NCBI GenBank assembly: GCA_025352665.1
Contig: JANXSM010000035.1
Location: 1 to 64,000 of the forward strand
Length of the DNA stretch: 64,000 nucleotides
Direction of reading: 5' to 3'
From: Rhodospirillales bacterium
GTDB taxonomy: Bacteria; Pseudomonadota; Alphaproteobacteria; Acetobacterales; Acetobacteraceae
Positions 17,815 to 26,302 of the stretch are shown in pieces. How positions within the stretch are numbered: position 1 is the stretch's first letter; the number at the start of each line of letters is the position of its first letter. The notes beneath the pieces are model-generated. The model saw nothing but the letters and a program-made list of their open reading frames with translations, searched no databases and was not told the origin of the DNA. A program made the position numbers and the translations under genes.

Positions 17815-19041
17815 GTGCGCCTGCCCGCGATCCTGCATCCGCTGGCACGCCGTTCTGTGGCACTTCTCTGGGGCGGGCTGGCGTTATCCGCTGTCGGCGA
17901 CCAGTTGTTCAACGTGGTGCTCGGCTGGCTCGCCGTCAGCATTTTCGGCACCAATGCGGGGCTGATCCCGGCGATCCAGGCGGCGGTGATGCTGGCGACG
18001 GCCCTGCTGGTCGGGCGGGTCGCCGACAGCATCGCCCATCGTGCCGCCATGATCTCGGCCGATCTGCTGCGTGCGGCAGTGCTTGGGCTGACGGTGGCGC
18101 TTTGGCTGGCGTTGGGCCAACCGCCGGCCTGGATGCTGGTCGCCTGCGTGCTGGCATTGGCGATAGGCAACGCCTTCTTCCGCCCGGCGTTGATGGCGCT
18201 CGTGCCAAGCCTTGCCTCCACCGCCGAACTGCCCGCCACCAACGCACTGATCGACACCACCGAACGCATCGCCCGCCTGCTCGGCCCCGGCTTGATCGGC
18301 ATGCTCGGGGCAGCCCTGGCGCTGGTGCATTTCGTGACGATGGATGTGGCGACCTTCCTGATCTCGGCCACCGCGGTGGCGCTGCTGCCGCGCGGCCCTG
18401 CGGTCGAACCGCGCGTCGGGCGGCAGAGCCTGTGGGAAAGCCTGGCGCGTGGTTTCGTGGCGGTCCGGCGCGACCCGTTGCTGAGCCTAGTGCTCTCCGT
18501 CAGCGGCATCATCAACGGCGCCTGGTACACCGCCTATTTCATCGGCCTGCCGCTGATGCTGGTGCAGGGCGGCGTTGCCGGCGGCATCGGCGCGTTCGGC
18601 ACCGTGATCTCGGCCTATGGGGTAACCAATCTGATCACCACGCTGATCGTCGGCAGCCGTCAGGTGAGCACCAGGCCGGGGCGGATGATTTTCGGCGGCA
18701 ATCTGTTCCTGGGCAACGGCATGGTGTTGCTGGGGATGGCCGGCTGGGTGCTGCCCACGCATTCGCTGCTGATGGGCTTCGTGGGTGCTGCCCTGCTGTC
18801 GGCAATCGGCGGCCCGATGCAGGACATCACGGTCGCCACCCTGCGTCAGACCGTGCTGAAACGCTCCGACATCGCAGCCGGGACCCGCGCCTTCGTGGTG
18901 GTCAACCAAGCTGGCCTGCTGTTGGCGCTGCTGGCCTCGCCGCTGCTCTTCGATGTGATTGGGGTAGCGCAGACTGTGGTGCTGTGCGGCGTATCGGTTC
19001 TCGTGGTGTGCGCCGTGGGTCTGTTTCGCTTCGGCCGCTAG
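17815..19041 (+). CDS. MFS transporter (EntS/MFS_3-like exporter)
   Basis: A 408-aa major facilitator with about twelve membrane segments. It starts at GTG 17815, four bases after the previous stop. The first segment contains GDQLFNVVLGWLAVSIFG and the cytoplasmic loop 2-3 VGRVADSIAHRAAM, the equivalent of motif A. The overall look is that of the efflux-type MFS_3 group (enterobactin exporter-like). Substrate unknown. Its stop codon TAG (19039-19041) is the first three bases of a palindromic repeat (TAGAG), so the protein end was probably set by insertion of that element. Confidence 0.82.
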   Translation: MRLPAILHPLARRSVALLWGGLALSAVGDQLFNVVLGWLAVSIFGTNAGLIPAIQAAVMLATALLVGRVADSIAHRAAMISADLLRAAVLGLTVALWLALGQPPAWMLVACVLALAIGNAFFRPALMALVPSLASTAELPATNALIDTTERIARLLGPGLIGMLGAALALVHFVTMDVATFLISATAVALLPRGPAVEPRVGRQSLWESLARGFVAVRRDPLLSLVLSVSGIINGAWYTAYFIGLPLMLVQGGVAGGIGAFGTVISAYGVTNLITTLIVGSRQVSTRPGRMIFGGNLFLGNGMVLLGMAGWVLPTHSLLMGFVGAALLSAIGGPMQDITVATLRQTVLKRSDIAAGTRAFVVVNQAGLLLALLASPLLFDVIGVAQTVVLCGVSVLVVCAVGLFRFGR

Positions 19042-19292
19042 AGCCGGATGACGTCTGATAGGCAACGTAATCCCACTCTAGCTCTTTGTTTTATCGCATG
19101 ATTCATACCAACCCGCCTTAAGGGTGACACATGAAGGATGTGTCGACGGCGATTTGGCATGAGTCATATTTTGCGCGCCGCCGCCGGCCAACCCGGCGCG
19201 CGATACCAACCCACCTTAATGCTGGAAGAGTGAGCATTAAGGTGGGTTGGTATCAGGCGGTTCGGTGATTCCACCTTCGGTCACCACGCTCT
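19039..19292. repeat. two-hairpin dispersed element, copy A, interrupted by an insertion
   Basis: Hairpin 1 is 19039-19080: TAGAG and CTCTA ends, inner arms GGAT.ACGT / ACGT.ATCC around the loop CTGATAGGC. The linker GCTCTTTGTTTTATCGC follows. Hairpin 2 begins GCATGATTCA and ends TTCGGTGATTCCACCTTCGG..CACGCTCT at 19261-19292, but its middle is split by a 147-bp insertion (19106-19252). Copy B at 49369 shows the unsplit form. The element fills the whole gap between the convergent MFS and fhs genes. Confidence 0.85.
19106..19252. mobile_element. 147-bp MITE-like insertion inside repeat copy A
   Basis: Ends are 16-bp terminal inverted repeats with one mismatch: TACCAACCCGCCTTAA (19106-19121) and TTAAGGTGGGTTGGTA (19237-19252). 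It is flanked by TCA on both sides (19103-19105, 19253-19255), a possible 3-bp target duplication. The right part forms a perfect 22-bp stem (19202-19223 with 19233-19254, 9-base loop). An 8-bp GC stem lies at 19173-19180/19194-19201. No coding capacity. Confidence 0.7.
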
Positions 19293-19294
19293 GA

Positions 19295-20962
19295 TCAGAA
19301 CAGGCCGACCACCTCGCCGTTTCCGTCGAGCGTGATGCTCTCTGCGGCCGGCACCCGCGGCAGGCCTGGCATGGTCATGATGTCGCCGCAGATCGCCACC
19401 ACGAAGCCGGCGCCGGCGGACAGGCGTACGTCTCGGATGGGGATGATGTGGCCGGTGGGGGCGCCCAGCAGGCTGGGGTCGGCGCTGAAGCTGTATTGGG
19501 TCTTGGCCATGCAGATCGGCAGATGGCCAAAGCCGGCTGCGGTGTAGGCGCGCAGTTTCCTGGCGGCGATGGGTGCCACGTCGATATCGGTCGCGCGGTA
19601 GATGGTGGTGGCGATGGTGCGGATCTTTTCCAGCAGCGGCAGCTCATCCGGGTAGATAGGCGCGAAGCGCGCAGCACCGGCGTCGATCAGGTCGATCACG
19701 GCACGCGCCAGCTCGGCCGCCCCGGCAGCGCCGTCCGACCAATGGGTGCACAGCGCCATGTCCACCCCGATGTCCGCCAGAGCGCTGCGGACCACGGCGA
19801 TTTCGGCGTTCGTGTCCGACGTGAACCGATTCAGCGCCACCACCACCGGCAGGCCAAAGCGCTGCATGTTCTCAACATGCTGCAGCAGGTTGGACACGCC
19901 GCGGGCGACGGCCGCGGGGTCTTCCGCCCCAAGGGCTGAGCGGGCGACGCCGCCATGCATCTTGAGCGCACGTGCGGTGGCCACCACCACGGCGCAGGCG
20001 GGTTTCAGCCCGGCGATGCGGCTTTTGATGTCGAGAAACTTCTCACCGCCCAAATCCGCGCCGAACCCGGCCTCCGTCACCACAATGTCGGCAAGCTTCA
20101 ATCCCAGGCCCGTGGCGATGCGGGAGTTGCAGCCATGCGCGATGTTGGCGAACGGGCCGCCATGCACCAGCGCAGGTGTTGCCTCCAGCGTCTGAACCAG
20201 GTTGGGCGCCAATGCGTCGCGCAACAGCACGGCCATCGCGCCGTCCGCCTTGATATCGGCAGCGGTGACGTAGCTGCCGTCCTTGCGCGTGGCCACGATG
20301 ATGCGGCCGAGGCGGGCCTGCAGATCGTGCAAATCGGCGGCGAGGCATAATACCGCCATCACCTCGGAGGCCACAGTGATGTCGAACCCGTCCTCACGCG
20401 TGGTGCCATTGCCGGCGCCGAGACCATTGACGATGCTGCGCAACGCCCGGTCGTTCATGTCAAGCACCCGGCGCCAGGTAATACGCTTGGGGTCGATCCC
20501 CTGGGCATTGCCCCAGTAGATGTGGTTGTCCACCAGTGCTGCGAGCAAGTTGTTGGCCGCCGTGATGGCGTGGAAATCGCCTGTGAAGTGAAGGTTGATG
20601 TCCTCCATCGGTGCCACCTGGGCGCGGCCGCCGCCGGTGGCGCCGCCCTTCACGCCGAAACACGGCCCCAGGCTGGGTTCGCGCAGGCAGATCATGGTGC
20701 GCCGGCCCGCGGCCTGCAGCGCATCGCCCAAGCCGATGGTGGTGGTGGTCTTGCCTTCGCCGGCGGGCGTCGGACTGATGCCGGTGACCAGCACCAGCGC
20801 GCCATCGGGGCGGCCCGACAGGCTGGCGATAAAGTCCGGGTCGATCTTGGCCTTGGTGCGGCCGTAGGGCACCAGCGCTTCCTCGGGGACGCCGGCCTTG
20901 GCAGCGATCTCGGTGATCGGGCGCAGATCGGTCGCGCGAGCGATCTCGAGATCCGTGGACAT
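19295..20962 (-). CDS. fhs: formate--tetrahydrofolate ligase
   Basis: ATP-dependent synthesis of 10-formyl-tetrahydrofolate from formate, the entry of formate into one-carbon metabolism. 555 aa, usual length. The P-loop [18 protein letters not shown] lies at residues 65-82, and [25 protein letters not shown]-like family sequence follows (residues about 115-140). The ATG at 20962 starts [16 protein letters not shown]; the open frame further upstream is not family-like. It is divergent from moeA/fdhD, which serve formate dehydrogenase maturation, so the pair balances formate assimilation and oxidation. The stop sits two bases from repeat copy A. Confidence 0.96.
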   Translation of the reverse strand: MSTDLEIARATDLRPITEIAAKAGVPEEALVPYGRTKAKIDPDFIASLSGRPDGALVLVTGISPTPAGEGKTTTTIGLGDALQAAGRRTMICLREPSLGPCFGVKGGATGGGRAQVAPMEDINLHFTGDFHAITAANNLLAALVDNHIYWGNAQGIDPKRITWRRVLDMNDRALRSIVNGLGAGNGTTREDGFDITVASEVMAVLCLAADLHDLQARLGRIIVATRKDGSYVTAADIKADGAMAVLLRDALAPNLVQTLEATPALVHGGPFANIAHGCNSRIATGLGLKLADIVVTEAGFGADLGGEKFLDIKSRIAGLKPACAVVVATARALKMHGGVARSALGAEDPAAVARGVSNLLQHVENMQRFGLPVVVALNRFTSDTNAEIAVVRSALADIGVDMALCTHWSDGAAGAAELARAVIDLIDAGAARFAPIYPDELPLLEKIRTIATTIYRATDIDVAPIAARKLRAYTAAGFGHLPICMAKTQYSFSADPSLLGAPTGHIIPIRDVRLSAGAGFVVAICGDIMTMPGLPRVPAAESITLDGNGEVVGLF

Positions 20963-21080
20963 GCAGCGTTTCCTCCTAGCGTGTCGCGACAGGATAACGT
21001 CAGGCCTGCGTCGGTCAAAGGCGGCTTGACTCGCGGGGGGCCACGCCACCACCTCAGGGTCAGAACCAGGGGACCCCAGA

Positions 21081-22322
21081 ATGGCGCAACTGAGCGACGA
21101 CTGCTTCGCCTTTGGCGGCGCCTTGTTGCCGCTGGCGCAGGCGCAGGCGGAAATCGCGGCACGGTTTCGCCCGGTGACGGGGATCGAGTCGGTTCCGGTG
21201 CGCGATGCCGTGGGCCGGGTGCTGGCAAGCGATGTGACGGCGTCGATCGACCTGCCGCCACAGATGAACTCGGCGGTGGATGGTTACGCGTTCCGCCATA
21301 CCGACCTGCGGAGTGACGGGCCGACTACGCTGGCACTGCAGGGGCGCACAGCCGCGGGGCAGCGACCAGCAGCGGTTGCGGGCGGCCACGCCAGCCGAAT
21401 TTTCACCGGCGCGGTCATGCCGCACGGTCTGGACACGGTGATGATGCAGGAAGACTGCGCGGCCACCGACAGCAGCGTGATCTTGCAGCCTGGCTTGAAA
21501 CGAGGCGCCAACGCGCGGCCGGCGGGCGAGGATATTGCCAAGGGTGCGCGGGCGCTGCCGATGGGCCGGCGATTGACGCCGGTGGACCTGGCATTGATCG
21601 CAGGGCTCGGCCTCGCCCGTGTGCCAGTGCGCATGCCGTTGCGCGTGGTGGTGTTTTCCACCGGCGACGAACTGGTCGATCCGCCCGGGCCGCTGCCACC
21701 GGGGCGGATCTACGATGCCAATCGCGCCATGCTGCTCGGATTGCTCGCACGGCTCGGCGCGATCGGGGAGGACGGCGGAATTTTGCCCGACCGCACCGAT
21801 GCCACAGAAGCGGCGTTGCGCAAGGCGGCCGGGCGCTGCGATCTGATCCTGACCTCGGGCGGCGTTTCGACTGGCGAGGAGGATCATGTGCGCGCGGCCG
21901 TCGAGGCGTCGGGGCAGCTCGCGTTCTGGCGGGTGGCGATCAAGCCGGGGCGGCCGGTGGCGTTGGGCGAGGTTGGCGGCGTTCCGCTGGTGGGGTTGCC
22001 GGGCAACCCGGTCGCGGCGCTGGTGACATTCTCCGTGGTGGCTCGGCCGCTGTTCGATCGTCTGGCGGGCGCCACCTATCTGCCGCCGCCCCGGCTGCTC
22101 GCCGAAGCCGCGTTCGGCTATCGCAAGAAGGTCGGGCGTGTCGAGTTCGTCCGCGTCAGCTGCGACGCGGATGGACGGGCGCATCGCTATCCGAAGGAAG
22201 GTGCGGGCATCATCACCTCGCTCACAGAAAGCGATGCACTGATGCAGCTGCCGGAGGAGATGACCGAGCTTTCGCCGGGCAACGTGGCGCCGATCATCCC
22301 GCTGGGGTTGCTGTATGGATGA
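21081..22322 (+). CDS. moeA: molybdopterin molybdenumtransferase MoeA
   Basis: Inserts molybdate into adenylylated molybdopterin. 413 aa with the MoeA domain order. Domain I has [21 protein letters not shown] and [10 protein letters not shown] near the N-terminus. The MPT-binding core has [22 protein letters not shown], then [15 protein letters not shown] and the [13 protein letters not shown] loop. A C-terminal beta domain ends GLLYG. The stop overlaps the start of fdhD by 8 bases, so cofactor synthesis and formate dehydrogenase activation are expressed together. It could serve the molybdenum subunit at 35003 as well as enzymes outside the window. Confidence 0.95.
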   Translation: MAQLSDDCFAFGGALLPLAQAQAEIAARFRPVTGIESVPVRDAVGRVLASDVTASIDLPPQMNSAVDGYAFRHTDLRSDGPTTLALQGRTAAGQRPAAVAGGHASRIFTGAVMPHGLDTVMMQEDCAATDSSVILQPGLKRGANARPAGEDIAKGARALPMGRRLTPVDLALIAGLGLARVPVRMPLRVVVFSTGDELVDPPGPLPPGRIYDANRAMLLGLLARLGAIGEDGGILPDRTDATEAALRKAAGRCDLILTSGGVSTGEEDHVRAAVEASGQLAFWRVAIKPGRPVALGEVGGVPLVGLPGNPVAALVTFSVVARPLFDRLAGATYLPPPRLLAEAAFGYRKKVGRVEFVRVSCDADGRAHRYPKEGAGIITSLTESDALMQLPEEMTELSPGNVAPIIPLGLLYG

Positions 22323-23184
22323 GTTCCTGGTCGCGCCGGATCCCGATGATCCTGCCCTGTCGCGCGCAGTTGTCGGCATCGACCACACGGGGGCCGCAAC
22401 CGAGGCGCGCGTGCCGGTGGAGCGGCCGCTGACGCTGTATCTGAACGGCCAGGAGATCGTCACGATGATGACGATCGGCGATCGTCCCGAGTGCCTGGCG
22501 GTCGGCTATCTGCTCAACCAGGCCATGCTGCGGCTGGAGGATCCGATCGAGGCGATTGAGTTCGATGCGGAGCTGGATGTGGTGGTGGTGCGCACGCCGG
22601 AACGCACCAATTTCGAGGAGAAGCTAAAGAAGAAAACCGTGACCAGCGGCTGCGCGCAGGGCACGGCGTTCGGCGACCTGCTGGACCGGTTCGAGACCAT
22701 CGTGCTCGATCCGGAGGCGAGGCTGCGGACCAGCTGGCTCTACACGCTGAGCCGCAAGATCAACACGCGCCCCAGCCTCTACCTCGCCGCCGGCGCCATC
22801 CATGGCTGCGTGCTGTGCGAACAGGATCGTCCGCTGGTCTATATGGAGGACGTCGGCCGCCACAACGCGATCGACAAGATCGCCGGCTGGATGGCGCTCA
22901 ACCGGGTCGGGCCGGAGGGCAAGATCTTCTACACGACGGGGCGGCTGACTTCGGAGATGGTGATCAAATGCGTGCGCATGGAAATCTCCATCCTCATTAG
23001 CCGCAGCGGGTTTACCGCGTGGGGGGTGGAGTTGGCGCGCCAGGCGGGGCTGACGCTGATCGGGCGGGCGAAGGGCAAGCGGTTCCTGTGCGTTTCGGGC
23101 GCGGAGCGGCTGGTGTTCGATGCGGATCCGGCCGACGCGGCGCGCGATGGCGCGGGGCGGAAGGGATCGCGGGACGACGACTGA
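22315..23184 (+). CDS. fdhD: formate dehydrogenase accessory sulfurtransferase FdhD
   Basis: Transfers sulfur to the bis-MGD cofactor of formate dehydrogenases. 289 aa. Family features are RPLTLYLNGQEI near residue 40, LAVGYLLNQAML near 65, MEDVGRHNAIDKIAGWM after residue 175 and TTGRLTSEMVIKC. The sulfur-carrying loop reads TVTSGCAQGTAFGD with C113 only, where E. coli FdhD has a CxxC pair; many FdhD proteins manage with one Cys there. No formate dehydrogenase subunit is in the window, so the client must be elsewhere. The C-terminus has an extra basic tail (GAGRKGSRDDD). Confidence 0.95.
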   Translation: MDEFLVAPDPDDPALSRAVVGIDHTGAATEARVPVERPLTLYLNGQEIVTMMTIGDRPECLAVGYLLNQAMLRLEDPIEAIEFDAELDVVVVRTPERTNFEEKLKKKTVTSGCAQGTAFGDLLDRFETIVLDPEARLRTSWLYTLSRKINTRPSLYLAAGAIHGCVLCEQDRPLVYMEDVGRHNAIDKIAGWMALNRVGPEGKIFYTTGRLTSEMVIKCVRMEISILISRSGFTAWGVELARQAGLTLIGRAKGKRFLCVSGAERLVFDADPADAARDGAGRKGSRDDD

Positions 23185-23216
23185 CGCCGCAGCCGTTACG
23201 ACGAGCAAGCCCCTGA

Positions 23217-24542
23217 TCAAACGGCTTGGGCGTGCCTCGGCGTCGCGTTACCCTGTGTCAGATAGGCGTCGAACACCGCGGCCACGTTGCGGACAAAGGG
23301 GCGGCCGGCTTCGGTGACGACGACGCGCTTGCCGTCCCAGCGGATCAACCCGTCGGCTGCGAAGGGTTCGAGCGCCGATGTGCGCAGGTTGGCGGGAATA
23401 TCGGCCTGCAGATCGCACATGATGCGCTCGATGACGGAGCGCCGCAGCCGGTCGCCCTCAGTGGTGGCAATGCCGCGTATCGTGGCGAGGCTGCCGGATT
23501 TGATGGCGGCAGCGTAGGCGGGCACACCGGGCGCGTTCTGCACGTAGCCTTGCGGCATTGTGCCGATGGCACTGGCGCCGATGCCGATCAGCACGGGAGC
23601 GGCATCGGTTGTGTAGCCCTGAAAGCTCCGCTGCAGCGTGCCGGCTTCCGCGGACAGGGCCATGGCGTCGCCGGGCCTGGCGTAGTGGTCGAGCCCGACG
23701 ACCATGAAGCCGCCTTCGCGCTCGAGCACTTCGCTAATGGCGCGGCGCTGGGCGAAGCGAGCGAGTGGGCCGGGCAAGGCGCTCTCGGGGATCAGCGACT
23801 GGTGGCGCTTCATCCACGGCACATGGGCGTAGCCGAACACGGCGATGCGGTCGGCGCCGAGGGCCAGGGCCTGACGGGCGGTTCCGCACACGCTGGCCTC
23901 GGTCTGGTGGGGAAGGCCGTAGATGAGATCGAGATTGAGCGAGCCGATGCCGATATCGCGCAGTGATTGGGCGCATTGAGCGGTCTCGTCATAACTCTGC
24001 ATGCGGCCGATCGCACGCTGCACGGCGGGCGCAAAATCCTGCACGCCCAGGCTGGCGCGCGTGACACCCATTTGGGCGAGCGCCGTGACCCGATCGATAG
24101 GCAGCTCGGTGGGATCGATCTCGATCGCGATTTCGGCACCCGGCGCAACATCGAACAGGCTGCGGATGGTGGCGCCGATGCGAACAAGGCAGTCCGCCGG
24201 CAGGGATGTCGGCGTGCCGCCGCCCCAGTGGATATGCGTCAACCTCGCACGACGTCCGATGCGGGTGGCGACCAAACGGAGCTCCTGTTCGAGCAGCCCG
24301 GCGTAGGCCCGGCGAGGTGCGTCGCCGCGCACGACGGCGGTGTTGCAGCCGCAGTAGAGGCACAGCCGGTCGCAGAACGGCACATGCACATACAGCGAAA
24401 CCGCGACATCCTCCGGCAGCGCCGCGAGCCAGTCGCCGTAAGCGGCAGATCCGACATCGGGTTTGAAATGCGGCGCGGTTGGGTAGCTGGTGTAGCGCGG
24501 CACGCGGCCGTCGTAGCGTGCGATCAGATCTGCATCGTTCAT
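23217..24542 (-). CDS. hemN: oxygen-independent coproporphyrinogen III dehydrogenase (HemN)
   Basis: Radical-SAM enzyme converting coproporphyrinogen III to protoporphyrinogen IX without oxygen in heme synthesis. 441 aa. The N-terminal arm is RYTSYPTAPHF. The cluster motif is C57-xxx-C61-xx-C64 followed by C66 (CDRLCLYCGC), and HWGGGTPTSL binds SAM. The C-terminal half keeps the true-HemN signature (GFAYVP-like FGYAHVPWMKRHQ, and DRLRRSVIERIMCDL), which separates it from the HemW look-alikes. ATG 24542 gives the family start; the frame upstream of it is not homologous. mobA lies 44 bases upstream in the same direction. Confidence 0.93.
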   Translation of the reverse strand: MNDADLIARYDGRVPRYTSYPTAPHFKPDVGSAAYGDWLAALPEDVAVSLYVHVPFCDRLCLYCGCNTAVVRGDAPRRAYAGLLEQELRLVATRIGRRARLTHIHWGGGTPTSLPADCLVRIGATIRSLFDVAPGAEIAIEIDPTELPIDRVTALAQMGVTRASLGVQDFAPAVQRAIGRMQSYDETAQCAQSLRDIGIGSLNLDLIYGLPHQTEASVCGTARQALALGADRIAVFGYAHVPWMKRHQSLIPESALPGPLARFAQRRAISEVLEREGGFMVVGLDHYARPGDAMALSAEAGTLQRSFQGYTTDAAPVLIGIGASAIGTMPQGYVQNAPGVPAYAAAIKSGSLATIRGIATTEGDRLRRSVIERIMCDLQADIPANLRTSALEPFAADGLIRWDGKRVVVTEAGRPFVRNVAAVFDAYLTQGNATPRHAQAV

Positions 24543-24586
24543 GGCCGCAGACTGCAATGCGCCTGTCGGTGTTGCATTGATGTGGA

Positions 24587-25192
24587 TCAACCGGCGGCGA
24601 TTTGCTCGGCCTGGGCCAGATCCTCGGGGCGGTTGACGTTGAAGAACGGGTCGAACGGCTCGGTCGGGTAATCGGCGGTGGCGACGCCGAACTGCGCCGT
24701 CCATGCATCGATCTTGCGCGTTCCGGCGCGGAGGTCGGACTCCAACCGGTCGGCATAGGCGGTGGGCCACAGGCCGATGACCGGATGGGTCCAGCCGCCG
24801 GAACCGGCACAGGCGAAGGGCACGGCGGCGGCGGTCCGGGCCATCTGCAAGCGTGCCACCAGGTCCAGCGGCAGGAAGGGCGTGTCGGCGGCGATGCTGA
24901 CCACATCAGTTTCGCCGTGTGCCGCCGCCCAGCGCAGGCCGGCGAGGATGCCGGCGAGTGGGCCTGGATGGCCGGGCACGTCGTCGGCCACCACGTCCAG
25001 CCCGAAGGCTGCGTAGCGCGCGGGGTCGCCATTGGCATTGATGACCATGGCGCTGACCTGCGGGCCGATGCGTGCGATTGCGTGTTCGAGCAGCGTACGG
25101 CCGGCGAGCCGGCGCAGCGGCTTGTCGGCGCCCTTTCCGTCGGCGGCCATGCGCACCCCTTGCCCACCCGCGAGCAGCACCGCCACCACCAT
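24587..25192 (-). CDS. mobA: molybdenum cofactor guanylyltransferase MobA
   Basis: Attaches GMP to Mo-molybdopterin to give the guanine dinucleotide cofactor used by formate dehydrogenases and the DMSO reductase family. 201 aa. The nucleotidyltransferase P-loop LAGGQGVRM is at residues 7-15, followed by a lysine in GADKPLRRLAG; DTPFLPLDLV carries the metal-binding Asp. The C-terminal NVNRPEDLAQAE is typical of MobA. A CoxL-type enzyme uses the cytosine form (made by MocA), and the sequence of this protein favours MobA. It probably shares a transcript with hemN, both linked to anaerobic or microaerobic life. Confidence 0.9.
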   Translation of the reverse strand: MVVAVLLAGGQGVRMAADGKGADKPLRRLAGRTLLEHAIARIGPQVSAMVINANGDPARYAAFGLDVVADDVPGHPGPLAGILAGLRWAAAHGETDVVSIAADTPFLPLDLVARLQMARTAAAVPFACAGSGGWTHPVIGLWPTAYADRLESDLRAGTRKIDAWTAQFGVATADYPTEPFDPFFNVNRPEDLAQAEQIAAG

Positions 25193-25291
25193 CGCAATCG
25201 CCCCACATCAAACATTGCGCAACGGGCGGGAATCGCGATGATCCCACCCACAAGCGCGACGCCACAAGGCGCGCAGCCGAGAGGAAACGCC

Positions 25292-26302
25292 ATGATCCCG
25301 ATCTCCCGCCGCGCTCTGCTGGCCACAGGCTGCGCCCTGCCGTTGGTGGCCATCAACCGCAGGCCAGCCCATGCCGCCGAGTTCACCTACAAATACGCCC
25401 ACAACACAGCCACCACCCATCCTCTGCACATTCGCACCACCGAGGCGGCCGCCCGGATCAAACAGGCGACCTCCGGCCGGGTGGAGATCAACGTATTCCC
25501 CAACAGCCAGCTCGGCTCGGACACCGACACGCTGAGCCAGCTTCGGTCGGGGGCGGTGGAGTTCTTCACCCTTTCGGGTCTGATCCTGTCGACCTTGGTG
25601 CCGGTCGCCGCCATCAACGGCATCGGCTTCGCCTTCAAGGATTACGGCCAGGTTTGGCCGGCAATGGACGGCAAACTCGGCGCACTCGTGCGCGGCGAAA
25701 TCGCCAAGCGCGGGCTGTATGCCTTCGAAAGGCAATACGACAACGGCTATCGCCAGATCACCTCATCGACCAAGCCGATCAAGTCGCCCGAGGACCTCAA
25801 AGGGTTCAAGATCCGCGTGCCCGTGTCGCCGCTGTGGACTGGCATGTTCACCGCGTTCGGGGCCTCGCCGACCTCGATCAACTTTTCCGAGGTCTATTCG
25901 GCCCTGCAGACCAAGATCGTCGACGGGCAGGAGAACCCGCTGGCCATCATCGATTCGGGCAAGCTGTACGAGGTGCAGAAATATCTCTCGGTCACCAATC
26001 ACATGTGGGACGGGTTCTGGTTCCTGGCCAACAAGCGGGCGATGGAGGCACTTCCCGAGGCTGACCGGGCGATCGTGGAGCGGGAATTCAACAAAAGTGC
26101 GCTCGACGAGCGGGCGGATATCGCAGCGCTGAACGCCTCGCTCCAATCGGGCCTGGCGGCAAAGGGTCTGCAATTCGTCAATACCGACCCGGCCGCGTTC
26201 CGCGCCGCTCTCAAGCAGGCCGGGTTCTACAGCGAATGGCGGGGCAAGTTCGGCGCGGACGCCTGGGCGACGCTGGAAGCCGCCGTCGGCTCGCTGGCTT
26301 GA
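25292..26302 (+). CDS. TRAP transporter substrate-binding protein (DctP family)
   Basis: Periplasmic binding protein for a TRAP importer of organic acids, 336 aa. ATG 25292 follows the ribosome site GAGGAAAC. The N-terminus (MIPISRRALLATGCALPLVA) is a twin-Arg-like or Sec signal ending near AHA-A. DctP features are EINVFPNSQLGSDTDTLSQLRSGAVEFF, the conserved arginine helix around GFKIRVPVSPLW and SEVYSALQTKIVDGQENP. It is followed by a fused membrane component overlapping by 4 bases, so the complete transporter is here. The ligand is unknown. Confidence 0.92.
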   Translation: MIPISRRALLATGCALPLVAINRRPAHAAEFTYKYAHNTATTHPLHIRTTEAAARIKQATSGRVEINVFPNSQLGSDTDTLSQLRSGAVEFFTLSGLILSTLVPVAAINGIGFAFKDYGQVWPAMDGKLGALVRGEIAKRGLYAFERQYDNGYRQITSSTKPIKSPEDLKGFKIRVPVSPLWTGMFTAFGASPTSINFSEVYSALQTKIVDGQENPLAIIDSGKLYEVQKYLSVTNHMWDGFWFLANKRAMEALPEADRAIVEREFNKSALDERADIAALNASLQSGLAAKGLQFVNTDPAAFRAALKQAGFYSEWRGKFGADAWATLEAAVGSLA

